Origin: Brachionus rotundiformis
Lineage: Eukaryota; Rotifera; Eurotatoria; Ploima; Brachionidae
Length of the DNA stretch: 64,000 nucleotides
Assembly: GCA_016802295.1 (NCBI GenBank)
Contig: JAESIW010000020.1
Location: forward strand, 5,606,062-5,670,061
Reading direction: 5' to 3'
Positions 10,579 to 24,100 of this stretch are shown piece by piece. The notes beneath the pieces are model-generated. The model saw only the letters and a list, made by a program, of their open reading frames with translations, was not told the DNA's origin and ran no database searches. The translations under genes were made by a program, and so were the position numbers. Numbering within the stretch: position 1 is the stretch's first letter; each line of letters begins with the position of its first letter.

Positions 10579-13500
10579 ATGATAATTAAAGAGTTCCGGA
10601 TAGTTATTCCGATGAGTGTGGAGGAATACCAAATTGGCCAATTGTATACCATCCAGAAAAAAAGTCGGCTAGAATCTACCGGTGCGGGCAGTGGTGTAGA
10701 AATAATTGAAAATAAACCATTCGAGACCGAGACCGAAAAAGGACAGTACACGCTCAAAGTATACCATGTAGATGAACGCCTTCCGTCAGCTCTTAAGACA
10801 ATATCAAAACTTTTGTTTCCTAAATCAGCTCTTTTGTTTGAGGAAGAATCATGGAATTCGTATCCGTACACCAGAACCAAATATCATCACAAGTTATTCA
10901 AAAGTTTCAGCATCGATATCGAAAGCAAATATCTTCCTGACTGTGGTCTGTCTGAAAATGTTTTTAACATATCGAAAAAAGATCTCTCAGCTCGAATTGT
11001 CGACCATGTCGACATAGTAAATGACCAAATAAATCCGAATGAATACAATTCCGACGAGGACCCGGCCAAATTTGAATCGAAAAAGTCCAAATGCGGTCCA
11101 TTGGGTGCTAATTGGTATGAAGAACTTAAAGCAAACGCCAACCAACAGACCAATTTATCTAGCATAAACAATCAAAAAGTTAAGTATATGTGTGCTTATA
11201 AGTTGTGTCGTGTTGAGTGTGCCTTTTGGGGATTCCAATCAAAAGTGGAAAAATTAATAGTAGAATCAGTACTTAGGCACATGATTTTGATGTCACATCG
11301 TCAAGCCTGGTGTTGGCAAGATGAATACTTGGATTTGAGTATGGATGATGTGCGAAGACTTGAACTGGAAACGCAGGAATATTTGAAGAAAAAAATGAGA
11401 GGTGAGCTGACTGATGAAGAAGAAGAGTCTGGCAAGATAAAAATTGATGATAGAAAAGATGATAAAAGTAAATATGAAAAATTTTTGCTCCAAGATAAGA
11501 CTATCAACGAAAATGACATAGAAACTAATTCTACAATCAAAAATGAGCCCTCCGAATTTAGTAGCATTTATAATGACGAGTCAGATTTTGCTGATATTCA
11601 AGATGATAATCGTTCCCTTAGCAGTAATTTGGATGAATTCTACGATGCTGTATCAATACATAGTAATTTAAATGACAATGATGGCAAAAAGTTAGCTGAC
11701 TTGTCAAATCTTAGTCTACCTAAGCGGCAGTTTTCTATTAAGCGAAGTAAAAAGGAATTTTCAAAATCTGTTACTTCGAATACTTCACATGTTCAAAGTG
11801 AGAGCAAAAACAAATGTAAATTTGATACTTTGGTAATAGTGGTACACGGTGGTAATGTTACATGCACAGATACGTCAAAACAAAACGATTTTTCCAATTT
11901 TAAATCAACAATGGAATCGGTAATTAAAGCTAATTATTGTCATATTTATGGAAAAATTGCTTTTCGATTAGTACCCTGTAATCCCATATGCCAAGATGCT
12001 TTGCTCAAATTATCAGCGTAAATTAAATTAATTGATTTAGTTTTAATTGGTCAATTTATTATAAGAGTACTTAAAATTTCAGTTTGTTAAGCTCTTGCTA
12101 GTTTGAAAAATATTTAATAAGTTGAAAATTTTCAGGTATAAAGAAAAAATAATAAAATCATTTTGCTTTAAGCTAATTAAGTCTCAAATTTTTGAATTTT
12201 ATTTAATTTTTGAAAAATATTATATTTAGAACATTTTGTTAGAAGTTAGTTAGTCTATTTCGAAAATTTTGACACTACCTGAAGTATTAATGTTTTCACT
12301 TTTTTAAAAGTAAATTTTTTAAAATTTGTATTTTATTTAAAAATTTGCCTAACAATCAAATCTTTTTGACAAAAAAATTAATAAAAAAAATTCAGACAAG
12401 ACGATTTATTGAAAAAAAATCTATATCAAAACAAAAGATAATAAATTCCGAAAAAAATTTAAATTGGCCAAAATGTTACTCAAAATAATAATAACAATAA
12501 GATTATTTTTATAATAAAATAATCGAATTAGTATTATTATTTTGGATAATAATTTTTAATTGAATTAAATATAATTATAAATTTTAGACTTTCTCCTGTC
12601 ACATCAGACCAATCTCTTTCAATAAGTGAATCAGATAGTTTTGCTGAAGCATCAGCTGGCATATTTTCTCTACATGAAAATTTACCATTTAATACTCTTC
12701 CTCTCTTGGCATTGGCAAATCGAAATCAGTATAAATCAAGCTTGATTAAATTTGTGCGAGATTGTAACAATGTTTACCAACAATTCATAAACTCACCAGA
12801 TGGTCAGTCATTTCAAGGACAGATTGTAATTGTGGGTGATAGTCTTGGATCATTGCTTGTATATGACTCATTGTGTGTATCGGGTTCGTTGTCTAACTAC
12901 AGCGATGATAGCTCTACAATTGCATACTCTTATAAATCGAGTCAATCTCAATCAAAAAATACTACTTCATCTCCTTCCAGCAAATCACCTTTATTTAACA
13001 GAAATTCAGATTTGTTTCCAAGTCCTACCATAAGCTTGAATGATAAAGGTCCATCAGACAACTCAATCAAACGAATACCTAGCAATTTGTCGAGCATTAA
13101 TGGCATAGAATTCGAGCCCCAAGTGTCCAACTCTGTCTTTTTGACCGAAGAAAAACTAGATTTTGATGTAACACATTTTTTTGTTTTCGGGTCTCCATTG
13201 GGCTTAATATTAGCTCAGCGTAAAATTGAGAATGGTCAAATTGATGTACCATGCTGCACACAGATGTATAATATGTTTCATCTGACAGATCCGATAGCTC
13301 TGAGAATTGAACCACTTTTGAGTAAACAGTTTCGGTCTATTGAACCATTGATGATACCGCGTTATTCTAAATATCCTCTCGGAGATGGATCTAATTTATC
13401 ACTAGGTAATTTTCAAAATCTTTTTTTAAAAATTTTCAATTGTGTTTTACAGATCATTTCATTGTAAAATATGGCAATTTGTTTAATACTAATGCATTGG

Positions 13501-15115
13501 ATATTAAAAACTTTCACGAAGAGCCTACACGGCTAGAAAAGCTAAACTCTTTTATAATGCAAGAATCAGCAAACAGCACATCAAATTATGACCAATTGAA
13601 GCCTTTACAAAAAATTATTCAAAGTAAGAAAATAGTTTTTTTTTAAAATTTTTTTAATTAGGCAAAAAAACTAAATTAATTATTATTTATTGAAATTAAA
13701 TATAAGGATTTAGTTTGTTTCTATTCGAATAAACTAATTTGATTTTAAAAAATTATCTTTAAAATTAGATAATCAAATTTAAATTATTTAAATTATAAAA
13801 AGGTTATAATAGAAGATAAAATAAAAAATATTTTCAATTAATATTTTTATAATTAAAGTAAAAAAAAATTGGTGGGGTGAAAACAGAATTGACTATGTTT
13901 TGTATGCACCAGACAAAATTGGAAACTTACCTAAAAAATCTCTGCCATATATATTCCACAGTTACTACTGGGAATCCTTTGACGTAGTTGCATTCATATT
14001 GAGAATGATCACCAAATGGGATGTCAATTCTGACTCGATTCCTTCGGAAGTTTCAACCCTAAGCCGCGTTAAAGAACCAGTTGAAAAATGGGAAAAACGC
14101 ATTAATCGAGTTAAATTGAGGAACCTATCCGCTAATCATAGAGCTAATGATGTCGTAGTCTTGGAAGACAAAGAACAAGTATTAACAGCCAAATTTTCCT
14201 ATGGACCTTTGGACTTTGCTTTATCCGGTGAAAAAATTGACATTTTTATCATGACAAAATCTTCGTCAAACGAGTGGAAATTTTATGCTAGTGAAAAAAC
14301 TGATAGTAATGGAAAGTTAAGATATGTTATTCCCGAAGGAAAGCGTTTGTCTTTGGGAGTTTATCAGATAAAAATGATGGTCAAATGTGACCATACATTT
14401 GCTGATTTTCACTTGTCGGTCTTGCCGGCAAAAACAGAAGCGGTTGTTTTTAGTATTGACGGATCCTTTGCCGCCAATATTTCATTTTCTGGAAACGACC
14501 CAAAAGTACGCCCAGGTGCTGTTGATGTAGTTAGACACTGGCAAGATTTAGGCTACTTAATCATCTATATTACTGCTCGACCTGACTACCAGCATTACAA
14601 AGTGACAAATTGGTTAGCTCAGCACAATTTTCCTTTCGGAATGGTTTATTTCAGTGATGGTATCAGCCGTGATCCAATCAAACAGAAAACTGAAACACTG
14701 AGGAATTTAGTGGCAAACAGCAGTCTTGTTTTGCAAGCAGGATACGGATCAGCAAAGGATATACCAATGTATACCAATTTGGGAATCGAGGCGCAAAAAA
14801 TTTTCATCATTGGCAAAACAAAGACCAAATACTTAAAACAAGCAATGGTAATCAATTTTTTTATATTTCTTAATTAGAACTTGATGTTTTTCTAAGGTTT
14901 TGAGAAATGGTTATGCTTCACATTTAAATGAACTAAGAAATCCAAACAGTTTGTTCGAACAAGCAAATGGAAACGCTAGATTAATACTCAAAAAAGGAAA
15001 TTTAAATGTTAGAAAAAATACTATATTTTCTAATGAAAATATAGATGACTGGAATTCAACTAACGAGTACACTATGACAACTCTAAGCAATCATCACTCT
15101 ATAATATCAATGTAA
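10579..15115 (+). CDS. PITPNM: Membrane-associated phosphatidylinositol transfer protein (RdgB/PITPNM)
   Basis: Five exons, 10579-12017, 12588-13405, 13453-13623, 13859-14847 and 14897-15115, keep phase and give about 1,211 aa, near the family size of about 1,240. The protein exchanges phosphatidylinositol and phosphatidic acid at ER-plasma membrane contacts and supports phospholipase C signalling. Domains in order: PITP lipid-transfer domain (about 1-262, opening IIKEFRIVIPMSVEEYQIGQLY, ending near HRQAWCWQDEYLDLSMDDV); an acidic linker with an FFAT-type VAP-binding motif EFYDA (E353-A357); a DDHD region with a lipase-like GDSLGS (about 563-568) and the block NMFHLTDPIALRIEPLL; WWGENRIDYVLYAPD; and a C-terminal LNS2 domain (SIDGS near 1008-1012, then VVRHWQDLGYLIIYITARPD). 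Exon 4's acceptor (after 13858) is A-rich and less certain. Confidence 0.95.
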
Positions 15116-16283
15116 ATAATCCAGATAGATCAAATATTCATTCCTTAGCATTTAGTCTAATTTTGTGTAAAATGAGTTAAAAAGCAAACATATTTAAAGT
15201 TTAGTTTTTTTTTAAATTCAAATTAGTTTATTATTGGTATATTTTTAAATCTTCCATTCTAATTTTTAAAGGTTTAATTGGCAAATAAATTTTTAGATAA
15301 ATATTGTATAAATTTTTCAAATTTCTTTTTGTTAAAATATTTATTTAGAATAATATATAAAAATTTTTTATTTATATAAATAAAACTTTTAAAAGGTTTA
15401 CTGTGACCTGTATCTAAACTTTTATCTTCTGGTTCTCAGAAACCAGTCATAATGAGAAACGTACTTTAAATAAATAAGGTTTCAAAATATTCTGAATATT
15501 TTTACAAAAAATATGTAAATATCAAAAATTTTACTAAGCTAAAAAAAAAAAAGCTTTAAAAAAAGCTTCATATTTAAACTGTAAATGATATCTTGAATTT
15601 AAAAACTCTTTAGAACCTTATTTAACCACTACCAAAGGAAAGATAATATAAGAACTAATCAAAATTAAATTTTTTTTAAACAGTAAAATTAGGAATTTTT
15701 AAATATCAATTCAGTCTTTCGTTCGGTCTCAAGATGTTAAAAAGGATAAAAAAACAATTTTTAAATAAATTCATTTTATTAAAATTGCTGAATATCAAAA
15801 AATTTCGTATTTTCTAAATTTAAGATATTTGATTAAATACTAGAAAATTATATAATCTTTTTAGAATAACCTTTTTATAAAAATTCGTCCATATTTATTT
15901 TAAAAAAGACTATCTACTATTTAAACTAAAATCAATTTTTGATTATTTATAAATAAATTAGCTTAATCAATATAAAATTAAAACAAAATATTTCAAAATT
16001 ATTAAAAAATCACCAAAATTTAACTTATCAATTAAGTAGATTACAAAGCTAACCAAAATTCGATGATCAATTTTTAAAATTTAATCTAGTTTAAAAAAAA
16101 ATTTGGAATTCAGTACAAATTTAATTTTGGTATATCCATAAATAAATAAATAATTTAATTTATTATTTTTTTTTAATTTTTAATATAAAATAATTTGACG
16201 CTTATAAAAAATTCTAATTTATAAAACACTTAAATTCTATTTTTAAGAAAGCTTAAGCATTAGGTATTGGCCACAAAGCATGT
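15116..16283. other. Convergent 3' intergenic region
   Basis: This separates the ends of the PITPNM gene (plus) and the intermediate filament gene (minus), so it holds both 3' UTRs and polyadenylation signals. Very AT-rich; no other feature seen. Confidence 0.5.
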
Positions 16284-17963
16284 TCAATAAGCACTACTGA
16301 AGCTAATTTGTTGGCTAAATGATGATTTTTCGTCCCCATTAGGATTTATCAAGCGAGTATTACTGTTGATGCCAATACCCCAGTTGTCAAAATCTGCAAT
16401 TATATCATTGGGACCTCTTTGAGCGCGGTACGAATTCGCCCAAACAACCAACTCTTTATTAGGATGAAGAACCACGCCTTGCGGAATTCTGTACGCCATT
16501 TCTCCATTCGAATCGACTTTGCGCTTTACTGTCCATCCGCTTAAATCGACTGGAGCACTGTTGCTGCCTGTGTTTTCAATGGCGACGTATTTTCCATCTG
16601 GAGAAGTGTCACAAATTCCAATAGAGCCTTTTTTCTCTTTCTTGTTTTGAACCTTGCCGCCAAGCTGGTTCGAAGATACTATGGTCTGATTTTTTTCCGG
16701 CTTTGGACTAGGCTCTGGTTTTTTCGGTTCAAATCTTTCTATCTGAGAGTCCAACAGTCTCTTGTAAACATGCATCTCGTACTCAAGGTTAGCCTTGTGC
16801 GTATTTATATGGTTGTAATCATCCAACAAATTTTTCATTTCATCATTCAAATCTTTGATCTCATCATCTTGTTTGTTAAGGGTATCGTTCAAATGGACCC
16901 TTGAGTTTTCCACATCTTCTTCCAAGTCTTGCAACTTTTTCGCCATGCTATCATAATGCATCTTTAAGTCGTCCAATTCCTTGGCATTCTGGTCATATGT
17001 GTCTTTAAGCTGTTCTAAATTTTCATATTGAATGTTCATTTCTAGCTCATGGATAGGGTCCTGCTGTCTGGCTTTGGATTCCAGCTCGTCAGTCTTAACC
17101 TTAACCCATTCTTCCATTTCACGCTGCTGCTCCTGGTTCAAAGTCTCGTAGTCTTTACGTATGTTTGAAATAACACGCTTTAGTTGATCCTTGTAGAATT
17201 CGACTTGGTCATTGAATGGCAATATGTTTGCCAATTGGTTCATTTCGGCTATTTCCTTCTCATTTACTTGTTTAACAAATTCAATATGCTCTTTGAGAGT
17301 TTGGTTGTGGTACTCGACAGCAATTCTGCGGTACAATTCCTCATCGAGCTTGTCCAAAAAGTCAACCAAGTTAGTCCATGTGTCATCACGATTTTGTCTG
17401 TATTTGTCAAGGTCCTTGATGGCATCCTGTAAAGAACGATTCATCAAAAGCTTAGTCTCACCAAGTTGGTCAAGCTCGCGTTCAAGATTGGTAATTTTGT
17501 TTTTGTCTCCGTTTTGGGCTCTAATGGTGTCATCACATTTGCGCTGGTACTCCATATTTTCGAACTGTGCACGCTTGTTGCGCACATCGGCAATAGTCTT
17601 GGCATTGGCAACTTCATCTATTTGGCCACGCACGTCAAACAGTACTGGTTCGAGCTCTTCACGCACTTGCCGTGTCTCTTCGCCCCAGCTGCCCTGTCTG
17701 TCATTGATCTCCCGCAAAAGCTTGTTATTTTCATTCTCAAGCATCTTGACCCGGTTTACATAGGCGCCCATACGATCGTTTAGCTTTGACAACTCATCCT
17801 TTTCCAAGTGTGAATGGTCCACAAACGCAGTCAACTGCTGTTTGACATGTTCAATTGGACTGCTTGAACGATGCGTATCCACTGCCAAGTTAGTTGTAGA
17901 CAGCGACTTGTTGCCAATTCGGACACCTCTTTCTATTGTTCTCACAGTGCTTCTTGTTGACAT
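16284..17963 (-). CDS. Cytoplasmic intermediate filament protein with lamin-tail domain
   Basis: A single uninterrupted frame of 559 aa. The head (about 1-55) is Ser/Thr/Arg-rich. The rod begins at LEKDELSKLNDRMGAYVNRVKMLE (coil 1A consensus, about 53-76) and ends at the helix-termination motif EMHVYKRLLDSQIER (about 396-410). A Pro/Lys linker is followed by an Ig-fold lamin-tail domain (about 446-555: GKYVAIENTG, DLSGWTVKRKV, YRIPQGVVLHPNKELVVWAN, DNWGIGINSNTRLINPNGDE). The rod is long enough for the extended coil 1B of protostome cytoplasmic IFs and lamins. There is no C-terminal CaaX box (it ends FSSAY) and no strong nuclear localisation signal after the rod, so this is a cytoskeletal filament subunit rather than a nuclear lamin. 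A strong foldback lies just upstream at 17993-18110. Confidence 0.92.
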   Translation of the reverse strand: MSTRSTVRTIERGVRIGNKSLSTTNLAVDTHRSSSPIEHVKQQLTAFVDHSHLEKDELSKLNDRMGAYVNRVKMLENENNKLLREINDRQGSWGEETRQVREELEPVLFDVRGQIDEVANAKTIADVRNKRAQFENMEYQRKCDDTIRAQNGDKNKITNLERELDQLGETKLLMNRSLQDAIKDLDKYRQNRDDTWTNLVDFLDKLDEELYRRIAVEYHNQTLKEHIEFVKQVNEKEIAEMNQLANILPFNDQVEFYKDQLKRVISNIRKDYETLNQEQQREMEEWVKVKTDELESKARQQDPIHELEMNIQYENLEQLKDTYDQNAKELDDLKMHYDSMAKKLQDLEEDVENSRVHLNDTLNKQDDEIKDLNDEMKNLLDDYNHINTHKANLEYEMHVYKRLLDSQIERFEPKKPEPSPKPEKNQTIVSSNQLGGKVQNKKEKKGSIGICDTSPDGKYVAIENTGSNSAPVDLSGWTVKRKVDSNGEMAYRIPQGVVLHPNKELVVWANSYRAQRGPNDIIADFDNWGIGINSNTRLINPNGDEKSSFSQQISFSSAY

Positions 17964-17992
17964 ATTAATGCAAATTTTTTATAGAATAAAAA

Positions 17993-18110
17993 ATCTAAAT
18001 TTAGATAAGGTGAGTATCGAGTGGTCGAACCAGTTATTTGAAAGGCTCTTTTTGCTACAAATAACTGGAATCGAAGCTTACACAAAAAATTTGTCGCCAG
18101 ACTCGACAAA
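17993..18110 (+). other. Structured small-RNA-like foldback, possible spliced-leader-type RNA
   Basis: Three secondary-structure elements sit within 120 bases upstream of the filament gene: a 14-base palindrome ending at 18006; an 11-bp perfect stem (18030-18040 with 18058-18068) extended by TCGA/TCGA; and a 7-bp stem with 7-base loop (18090-18096 with 18104-18110). On the plus strand a near-perfect donor, AAG|GTGAGTA, follows the palindrome at 18010. A leader, donor, stem, A/T-rich single strand and terminal stem is the general layout of SL RNAs. The Sm-like stretch is not canonical on the plus strand. The same sequence could equally be structured 5' UTR of the filament mRNA on the minus strand, where AAATTTTTTG resembles an Sm site. 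Confidence 0.25.
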
Positions 18111-18130
18111 ACTAATTTTAGTGTAAACAT

Positions 18131-21100
18131 TTAATTTTTCTTATCTTGAAATTTACAATAAAAAATTATATGAAAAAAAAACAATACTTTTCAAAATATT
18201 TTATTATTTTTGCCTAATTGGAATAAAATAGCTTGCTTTTATTACAAAATGGCCTGTAACCAAACTTTACCTACATAAAAAAGCCAAAAAACATAACTTG
18301 TCATAAATTATTTTTTGTATTGTGTCTCCCTTTCCATATCCCTCAGCTTGTTGATTTTGTAAAACGATTATCTACTTAAGGCTTTTTATAATTTTATTAA
18401 AATTTATTTAAATAAAAATTTTTTAGATTCATTAAAGGCCATTTGTCGTAGTCACCTAGACTCACTAACCGTATTTCAAAATAGACAAAAATCCACTCAT
18501 GTCCAATATAAGGACGAACATCTGAGTCCGATCAAATTTGCTATCAGATCAAATATTTAAGTTGAATCTTATCACTTATCAAAAACACAAGTAAATTTTA
18601 TGTCGCCTCATAATTCATTACTAGGCTAAATTTACTATAAAATTTAAATATTGAGTAAATTATATTCTTAATTTCTTTTTTTCGATTATTTAATTTTGCG
18701 AGTTTACTTTTAAAAATATCATTATGTTCAAATAACAAATAAAATATATTTTTTAAAATAAATTTTCTAAATGGATGATTTTGCATCTAATTTATCATCG
18801 CAAGCTTAAAACTTTTTAATTAAATAATATACCTAGTTCAGGATAAAGAGATCGTAGCCTAAAGCCTGAATACTAATCCGTTTTTTTTTTTGTTTTTAAT
18901 TTAAATTTAATATGCATAAATAAAATTTATTCAATTTTGATCGAAAAATTGGTATCCTGAAAATTTTTTTTGCCAAGTTGAAAATAATAATGCTAGGTAA
19001 AGCTCAGCTCCTGAAAACAAACCAGGAATAATAAAATTGAGCATACTCACACCAAAAAGTTGCTCGAGTTGGTAAAAAATATATTCAAATCAATGTTTGT
19101 TCAATAAACTTAAACAAATTGTTAAATCAACTGCGGTGTAAAGCTAGTCTTGATTAATACCTTAGCAAAGATCAAGAGTAAATGTTACAATCAAAGATTA
19201 ACTTTTGTCTAAATTAATTAAACACTAATCCATTTGTTTTCATCAATTTTAGCACAAGTTATTAGATTTTTTAGGCATAGAAAATTTTTTCTGCTAATGT
19301 TCCTCAAATATACTTGATCTAAATTTATAAATGACAATGCTAATATTGAGAAAAAGCTCAATTTTTTATTCAAATAAAGGTTGAGCAATCTTTGGAATAG
19401 AAACCGAATAAATTTTTTTTACTAGAATAAAAAACTTAAATTTTCTAATTGAAATTAATCTGAGATTTATTGAAATTCAAAGTCGAGAAATTCTAAACGA
19501 ATTATTTAACTATTAAAATGTTAGGCTGGTCTATCTTAGCCAATTAAGCTAAAAAAATGCTAAAAATCTTCTATGTCCGAAAGACTCACATAAATGGCTA
19601 AATTAAATTAAATTTGAGATTTAAATACCTTAATTCAGAAAAAAAACAAACTAAATTTTTTTCAAGACTTTGTTTATTTCAAATGAAATTAAAATCAAAA
19701 TTTATTCAGAAGCCTTAATAGTGAGAAAGCCTTGTGAACTGCTCTGGAAACATGCCACAACGAATTCATGTAGTTGGGATTTGTTTAGTCTACGCAACTA
19801 GTTCTTTAATATTATTCAATCAAGAAATCCTAAAATTAAATGATTATTTTTTGTATTTAAGAATTAAAAATATATTTAAACATGATTTAATAGAGAAAAT
19901 CATAATTTATTTTTTAAAAAAATTTTTTGATTATTTTTCAGAACGTCTTGTCAATTGGACCCTACTTGATATTGACTTTTATCATTCGAATATTAGTTTT
20001 TACAATTTCTTATCTTGATAAGTCTTAAGTGGATAAAACAAGATTTTCTGATAAAAAAACTAGCAAAGCATGACTAAAGAAACTATTGGACCATATTTGT
20101 CTAAATGTTGTTAAGAATTAATTTAAAAATTATACTTGGTGTTGCCACGCGTTGTCTAATGTCAAATTCTATTAGAAATCAATTTTTTCAAATTATCTTT
20201 TTTATAAAAAATATATATTTAATATTATAGAATTCAAAAGTATGAATAATGTTTATTTTAGACAAAAACAAAAATATACAATTTTTTCCCAACCAACACT
20301 ATAAATAGAACTAATAAAATATTTTTGTTTTATTTTTAATTATCTATAAATAATCGGTCTTTCCTCGTTTTGAAAAATACAAGATTCAGAAGTTGGAATT
20401 CGGACAAAGTTTTTTTACACCTGTTTTTAAATTAAACCAGTTTTACTTTTCTAAAATACAGATACCTAGCACAGTAAGAGAAAATTTTAATTTTGATTTT
20501 TTTTTTAATTAAGAAAAAAATGCTTTAAATTAAGTTTTATTTTTTGTTTAAGTATTTAAATTAGCCTAGAAAGGAAAATAAACAAAACAAAAAAAACTAA
20601 ATTAGACTCTTATTTGTTTTATGAATTAATCTTGGCGTTGAATGAGAAAATTAAGACTTTATTTTGAAAAATTTTGATGGTAAAAATAATAATGACGGCG
20701 AGAAAAAAGTTATCTCACTGTCTTTTAAAGTATATCATTGAAATTTTTGAAAAAACACAACATAAAAAGTGACAAAGATAGCCAGAGAGGCAATCTTTTT
20801 TTTACCATGTAACGTGATTGATTGATGACCGAACCGAGAAGAAATTTAATTATATTAAGTGCATGTGAAATTTAGCCTGGCTACACTTGTCTTTTAAATG
20901 CATCCTTATAAATTAAGAGATAATCCTAGAATTAAAAGTCCTCTGGACATAAACTTGTTCGGTTTGTTTGGATTTGATGCCTAGAAAATGATCAAGCAAT
21001 TATAAAATTTGAAAAATTAGAGATTTTATACACCATATAAATATATATACATATATGGTTTAATAAAAAATTTCCATTAAAACCTCCCAATATCTTACTA

Positions 21101-24100
21101 TTTATTTACTTTGACTTTTTTAATTAAAAATGATACCCAAAAATAGTTGTAATATTAAAGCGTTTTGTTTTTTAACATTAAATCAGCTCATAGTCTTCAC
21201 ATTGGTAAACAAAAACCTTAAAAATTAATGCGTTTTCATTGCGTTTTGAGACAGGTATGCTCTCAAATCTTTTTGTAATCAATTTTTTTGCGTAATAGTC
21301 AACATAGTTGGCAAATTTTGATTAAAAATTAAGAATCTATTTGACTTGGATCATAAGCTAACTTTTATTGATCATTTTATTTGACATTAAGCCACTAGAT
21401 AAATTTGCTTTTTAACTTAATTTGCCTAGGATTTTTAGTCTAAAAATTTTATCAAAATTTTCAATCGTATAAACTATTAATATAAAAAAAGTATAAAATT
21501 TGACTTTTAAAAACGCTCATAGTTCTATTAAATAAAGAATTTTACATATTTATCAGACATTTTGCTGAGGTTTAAAAATTCAATGACACAGAACCAAAAT
21601 GAGATTCTTTGTTTAAATGCAAATTCGCTGTCCGAATTACAATATAAAACTTTGGCAAGAATTAATTGACAAAGAGAGAGTAATTTAAAATACTAATTTA
21701 ATTCAGCCAAAAAGGTGTTTGAATTTTTGAAAAAAGAAGATAATTTATTTACTTTCATTTTTAATAAAAAAATTACTGAATTTTAACTTGTTTGAATATT
21801 CGAGATTAAATTCTTAAAAGAATCCTTTTTTTGTATTTTTAAAATTTCTTAGAAAAAAAAAATAATCAAAACAAAATTCGAATTTAGACTTTAAAACCAA
21901 AAAAATTCCAACATATCAAAAATAACTAAAATTAAATCAAAAAATCCGACTTGTTCTTATCGAAATTTTTTATTTGAAAGTATTTGATGATGAAAAATAT
22001 TTGGATTTTTCAAAATTTATAAAATAGCTTTTTAAATAAAGGTGTTTTTTTACTTATTCTTTGCTTTGATTAGGCTGACACTGTTCTTTGTATGGTTAAA
22101 AGTACTTTAAATCAAGATATTTATTTCTATCTATTTAAAATCACATTTTTAGGCCTAAATAAAATTTTTTGGTGATAATAGCTTTGATATAAAACTTATT
22201 TTCACTCATAAACAAACACTTTTCAAGCTTCTAATCGCTAAAATAATAATATTAACTTAATCCCATTTTTTTTCAAACAAATGAAGTCAAATTTTAGAGA
22301 ATCATAGAAATACTCTAATCCAAGGTGGTCTTTTGGTCAGATTTTTTCAAATCGCTCTTTAGAAAGGCGATTTTAGCTATTTATACCAAACAAAAGTGGC
22401 TAATCGGCTACTAAAAATTAAATAAACCTAATTATTTACCAAAAAGAACAAAAAATACTCATTTAAAAAAAATTTTATCTAATTTTGGGACTTAATTATA
22501 TATAGTAATTATAAACGCAAAGTTTATCTCCTTTTAATTAAAAAACTCTTTATTTCAGAACCATCGGTCTGCCGTTGTCTTAAAGCGCCATATTTTTTAA
22601 GCAAAAAAATTCTCTAAAATCCTAAAGCCGAATAACTTTTGGTAAAGAAGAATAGACATTTTGTAAGAGATTCTGATTATATATATTTGAATTCTGGATT
22701 ACAGTTAATAATCAAGTGACATTTAAGGTATTTAACTTACTGTAAAAAGTTGATAGATAACATGAAATTTTTCTAAACTTTTCTTATTAGCTTATTTAGA
22801 ATCAAATATTAAGTAAATTTTAAATTGACACACTTTATGACATTTTGGCGTCTTCTCTACCAAGAATGTTAATCTTAACTTGACTAAATGTCTCATGCAA
22901 AATCCTCACTGGATTGAATTAAAATCTTTGTGTAAATTTAATAAACCGTAAATGCCCAGTATCAATTAAATTACTGAAACTTGAGTGACCTGCTGGTCAA
23001 TTAAAAATAGCTTTGGAAAAAAGTTGATAAGGCAAATGAAATATTTTCAGGAATCAGCTGAGTATTTTTACTAGCTATCCTCCGCAAGCGATTCTTTAGT
23101 TTACTATTAAAAAAAAACATTATTCTTAATAAAAACATATTTGAATGCAACACGAAAAGAGCTCTTGAAATTTAAACAAACCCTTTCAAGTTAAAAACAT
23201 TTAAACAAAAATATACTAATGAAACAATCAAATTAAATTATTTAACCAAATTTCTAATTGTTTATAACACCAGTCTAAAATAAGAAATTAACTGTGTATA
23301 AGACTTATTGAGCTTCTTTTGGCTTATTTTTTGTTTACAGGCTTATTTCACATAGTCTTAATTACTGAACCAGATATATTTTCCACGAACTTCTTCAATA
23401 TGTCTTAAAAAAATAATTTCATGCAACCAAGTTGCTTCGTGTGGCTTCCATGTATACAATTTTTGAGACCTTAGAGTTAATTGATAAATTTGTTTATATT
23501 AAAAATATTTTTATTTTTAGAAATTTGAAGTACGATACTTTGTCTCCTAAGAGACAATTTCTCATAAATGTAAATATATTATATAAATATATATCCTTGA
23601 TCGTCTGAAGGCTCAAAATATTATAGTATGAAATTTGAGAAAAAAATTCTAAGATTTGATTTTTTATTATTTGCCAAACTATCATTATTAAACAAAAAAT
23701 TAACTACTGAGAACAATTAGACCCTGAATTAATATATATGGGTAAATCCTATCTAAATTTGACTAAATTTTAAAGCTCATTGAAAAAGTATAAATATTTC
23801 TTTATTTCTTTAAAACTCAAGGCGAAATATAAAATTTATTTGAACAGCTTAAATACATTTATAATTAAAACAAAAGTCTAATCGAGTTTTTCTAAACAAA
23901 AAACTGTTTAAAAGTTTTTACTATCTCGAAATTAAGTTTTAAAAGTTTACTATAATTTTAATGGGATAATGGATTAATTAGAAAAAAATACTACTATATA
24001 TAATATTTTTTAATAGAGACTAATTAAAAAAGTCGAAAAATTACCTGAGTTTATTTATAAAGACTAAATTTCATTTTAAAATTATTTAGATTTTCTCAGA

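Noticed and set aside
16284..17963. Nuclear lamin identity for the intermediate filament gene
   Set aside because: The lamin-tail domain and long coil 1B are present, but there is no CaaX box and no convincing nuclear localisation signal after the rod; protostome cytoplasmic IFs share the other features.
17990..18020. U1 snRNA 5' end on the minus strand (ATACTCACC)
   Set aside because: It resembles the U1 5' end with one mismatch, but the sequence that follows is AT-rich and does not match U1 stem I.
19734..20018. Short open frames in the 18-25 kb desert (19734-20018, 23494-23685, 24583-24798)
   Set aside because: Rich in Phe, Ile, Lys, Asn and Tyr as expected from random AT-rich sequence; no domain, no splice-supported extension.
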